Shown: in pieces, positions 63,515-64,000 of the stretch | Position numbering within the stretch: the first letter of the stretch is position 1 | Layout: every line of letters begins with the position of its first letter | Assembly: GCA_002919235.1 (NCBI GenBank) | Contig: PKEX01000006.1 | Location: 1-64,000 of the forward strand | Length of the DNA stretch: 64,000 nt | From: Clostridia bacterium | GTDB lineage: Bacteria; Bacillota; Limnochordia; DTU080; RSA5 | Direction of reading: 5' to 3' | Notes under the pieces: model-generated | Told to the model about the DNA's origin: nothing | What the model saw: only the letters and a program-made list of their open reading frames with translations | Database searches by the model: none | Position numbers and translations under genes: made by a program

Positions 63515-64000
63515 TCACGGCTCCTCGCCCGGCTCAAGGCTCCGGAAGTAGTTGCGGACCGCGTCCCGGTAGACGAGGGGGACGTTCTCCCGGCCGACCC
63601 CGTGTTCGCTGAAGCCGCCGGCGCCCGAGGCCAGCGGGCCGGAGAGACGGGGGACCTCCGCCGCTTGAGAGGGAGCGGGAAGGGCGGTGTTCACCCGGCC
63701 GATGTGCAGGGGACCGTCTCCCAGCTGGCCCGTGACGTGGTCGACGATGCGGACTCCTTGGCCCGCTTCGAAGGTACCGTCTTGGCCCCCGCTGCCGCGG
63801 TCGCCCGCGGGCGACGGGCCGCCTCCTGTCCCGGAACTGCCGCCGGGCTCGCCCGGGCCGCCGGGGAGGGATACCTGTGCGCCGTCCCGCTCTCCGCCGC
63901 TGTCTTGAGACGCGGGGCCGGCGGGACCCTCGACCGCTCCCGGCGACGGAAGCGCGGCGCCGTCTTCCGGGACATCAGCGACGGCGAACGCCCCGCCCTC
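63515..64000 (-). CDS. C-terminal end of a low-complexity protein (partial)
   Basis: An open frame without a start in the window: 161 codons from the edge to TGA at 63517-63515. It is rich in Gly, Pro, Asp and Ser (SGTGGGPSPAGDRGSGGQDG) and ends VYRDAVRNYFRSLEPGEEP. Such long acidic tails occur on proteins encoded before MoxR in VWA operons. It lies 38 bp before the MoxR start and is probably co-transcribed. Absent from the ORF track because no start codon lies in the window. Confidence 0.75.
   Translation of the reverse strand, partial: EGGAFAVADVPEDGAALPSPGAVEGPAGPASQDSGGERDGAQVSLPGGPGEPGGSSGTGGGPSPAGDRGSGGQDGTFEAGQGVRIVDHVTGQLGDGPLHIGRVNTALPAPSQAAEVPRLSGPLASGAGGFSEHGVGRENVPLVYRDAVRNYFRSLEPGEEP

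Overview
The window is a GC-rich, gene-dense chromosomal segment with no insertion sequence, prophage or CRISPR array that I could see. Gene order in 1-5 kb (tRNA-Ser pair, tadA, large SRP RNA, dnaX, ybaB, recR, yaaL-like) and 19-29 kb (csfB/gin, yaaO-like, tmk, yaaR, holB, ricT, rsmI, abrB, T-box metG, tatD) matches the replication-origin-proximal order of Bacillus. AbrB, a Gin-type anti-sigma-G protein and a Spo0E-like protein point to a spore-forming Bacillota. Two loci encode parts that need an outer membrane: an RND/TolC efflux operon and an MMPL-LolA-like-beta-barrel cassette whose last protein ends in an aromatic residue. A high-GC, spore-former-related, diderm Bacillota such as Limnochordia fits best. 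This is inference, because no rRNA is present.

Layout: 1-4.8 kb translation and replication genes. 4.8-12.6 kb a minus-strand, five-gene tripartite efflux operon (adaptor, RND pump, two TolC-family proteins, TetR) behind a promoter with a near-perfect TetR-type palindrome. 12.6-19 kb metallocarboxypeptidase-like, LysM, degenerate ADP-ribosylglycohydrolase, HAD, and the sulfate-assimilation pair sat-cysH. 19-30 kb the csfB-to-tatD housekeeping block, with a Ycf45/R3H-type ATPase inserted before tmk. 30-33 kb a divergent HhH/[4Fe-4S] DNA-glycosylase-like protein, purA and tRNA-Val. 33-38.5 kb a winged-helix regulator, MMPL transporter, LolA-like protein and beta-barrel. 38.6-43 kb TSUP/DUF1634, a Mn riboswitch with TerC, Spo0E-like protein, tRNA-Thr/Gly/Arg, YetF and a 57-residue orphan gene. 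43-49.6 kb glycerate kinase, folD, endonuclease/phosphatase, SBP-like membrane protein, pdxS, HtrA. 49.7-56.8 kb Rex with an apparent own operator, polyprenyl diphosphate synthase, tatA, two tandem tatC, hemD-hemB-hemL and ndk. 56.8-64 kb a minus-strand MoxR/DUF58/BatA-like/VWA operon whose first gene runs off the window.

Regulatory signals are unusually readable. They include sigma-A type promoters (SRP RNA, abrB, metG, purA, tRNA-Val, tRNA-Gly/Thr, tRNA-Arg, terC, the 57-aa gene, the efflux operon), a Met T-box, a yybP-ykoY riboswitch with a mutually exclusive terminator, and several intrinsic terminators. Many genes start with GTG or TTG, and the starts given here were chosen by Shine-Dalgarno spacing and therefore often differ from the longest ORF in the track.
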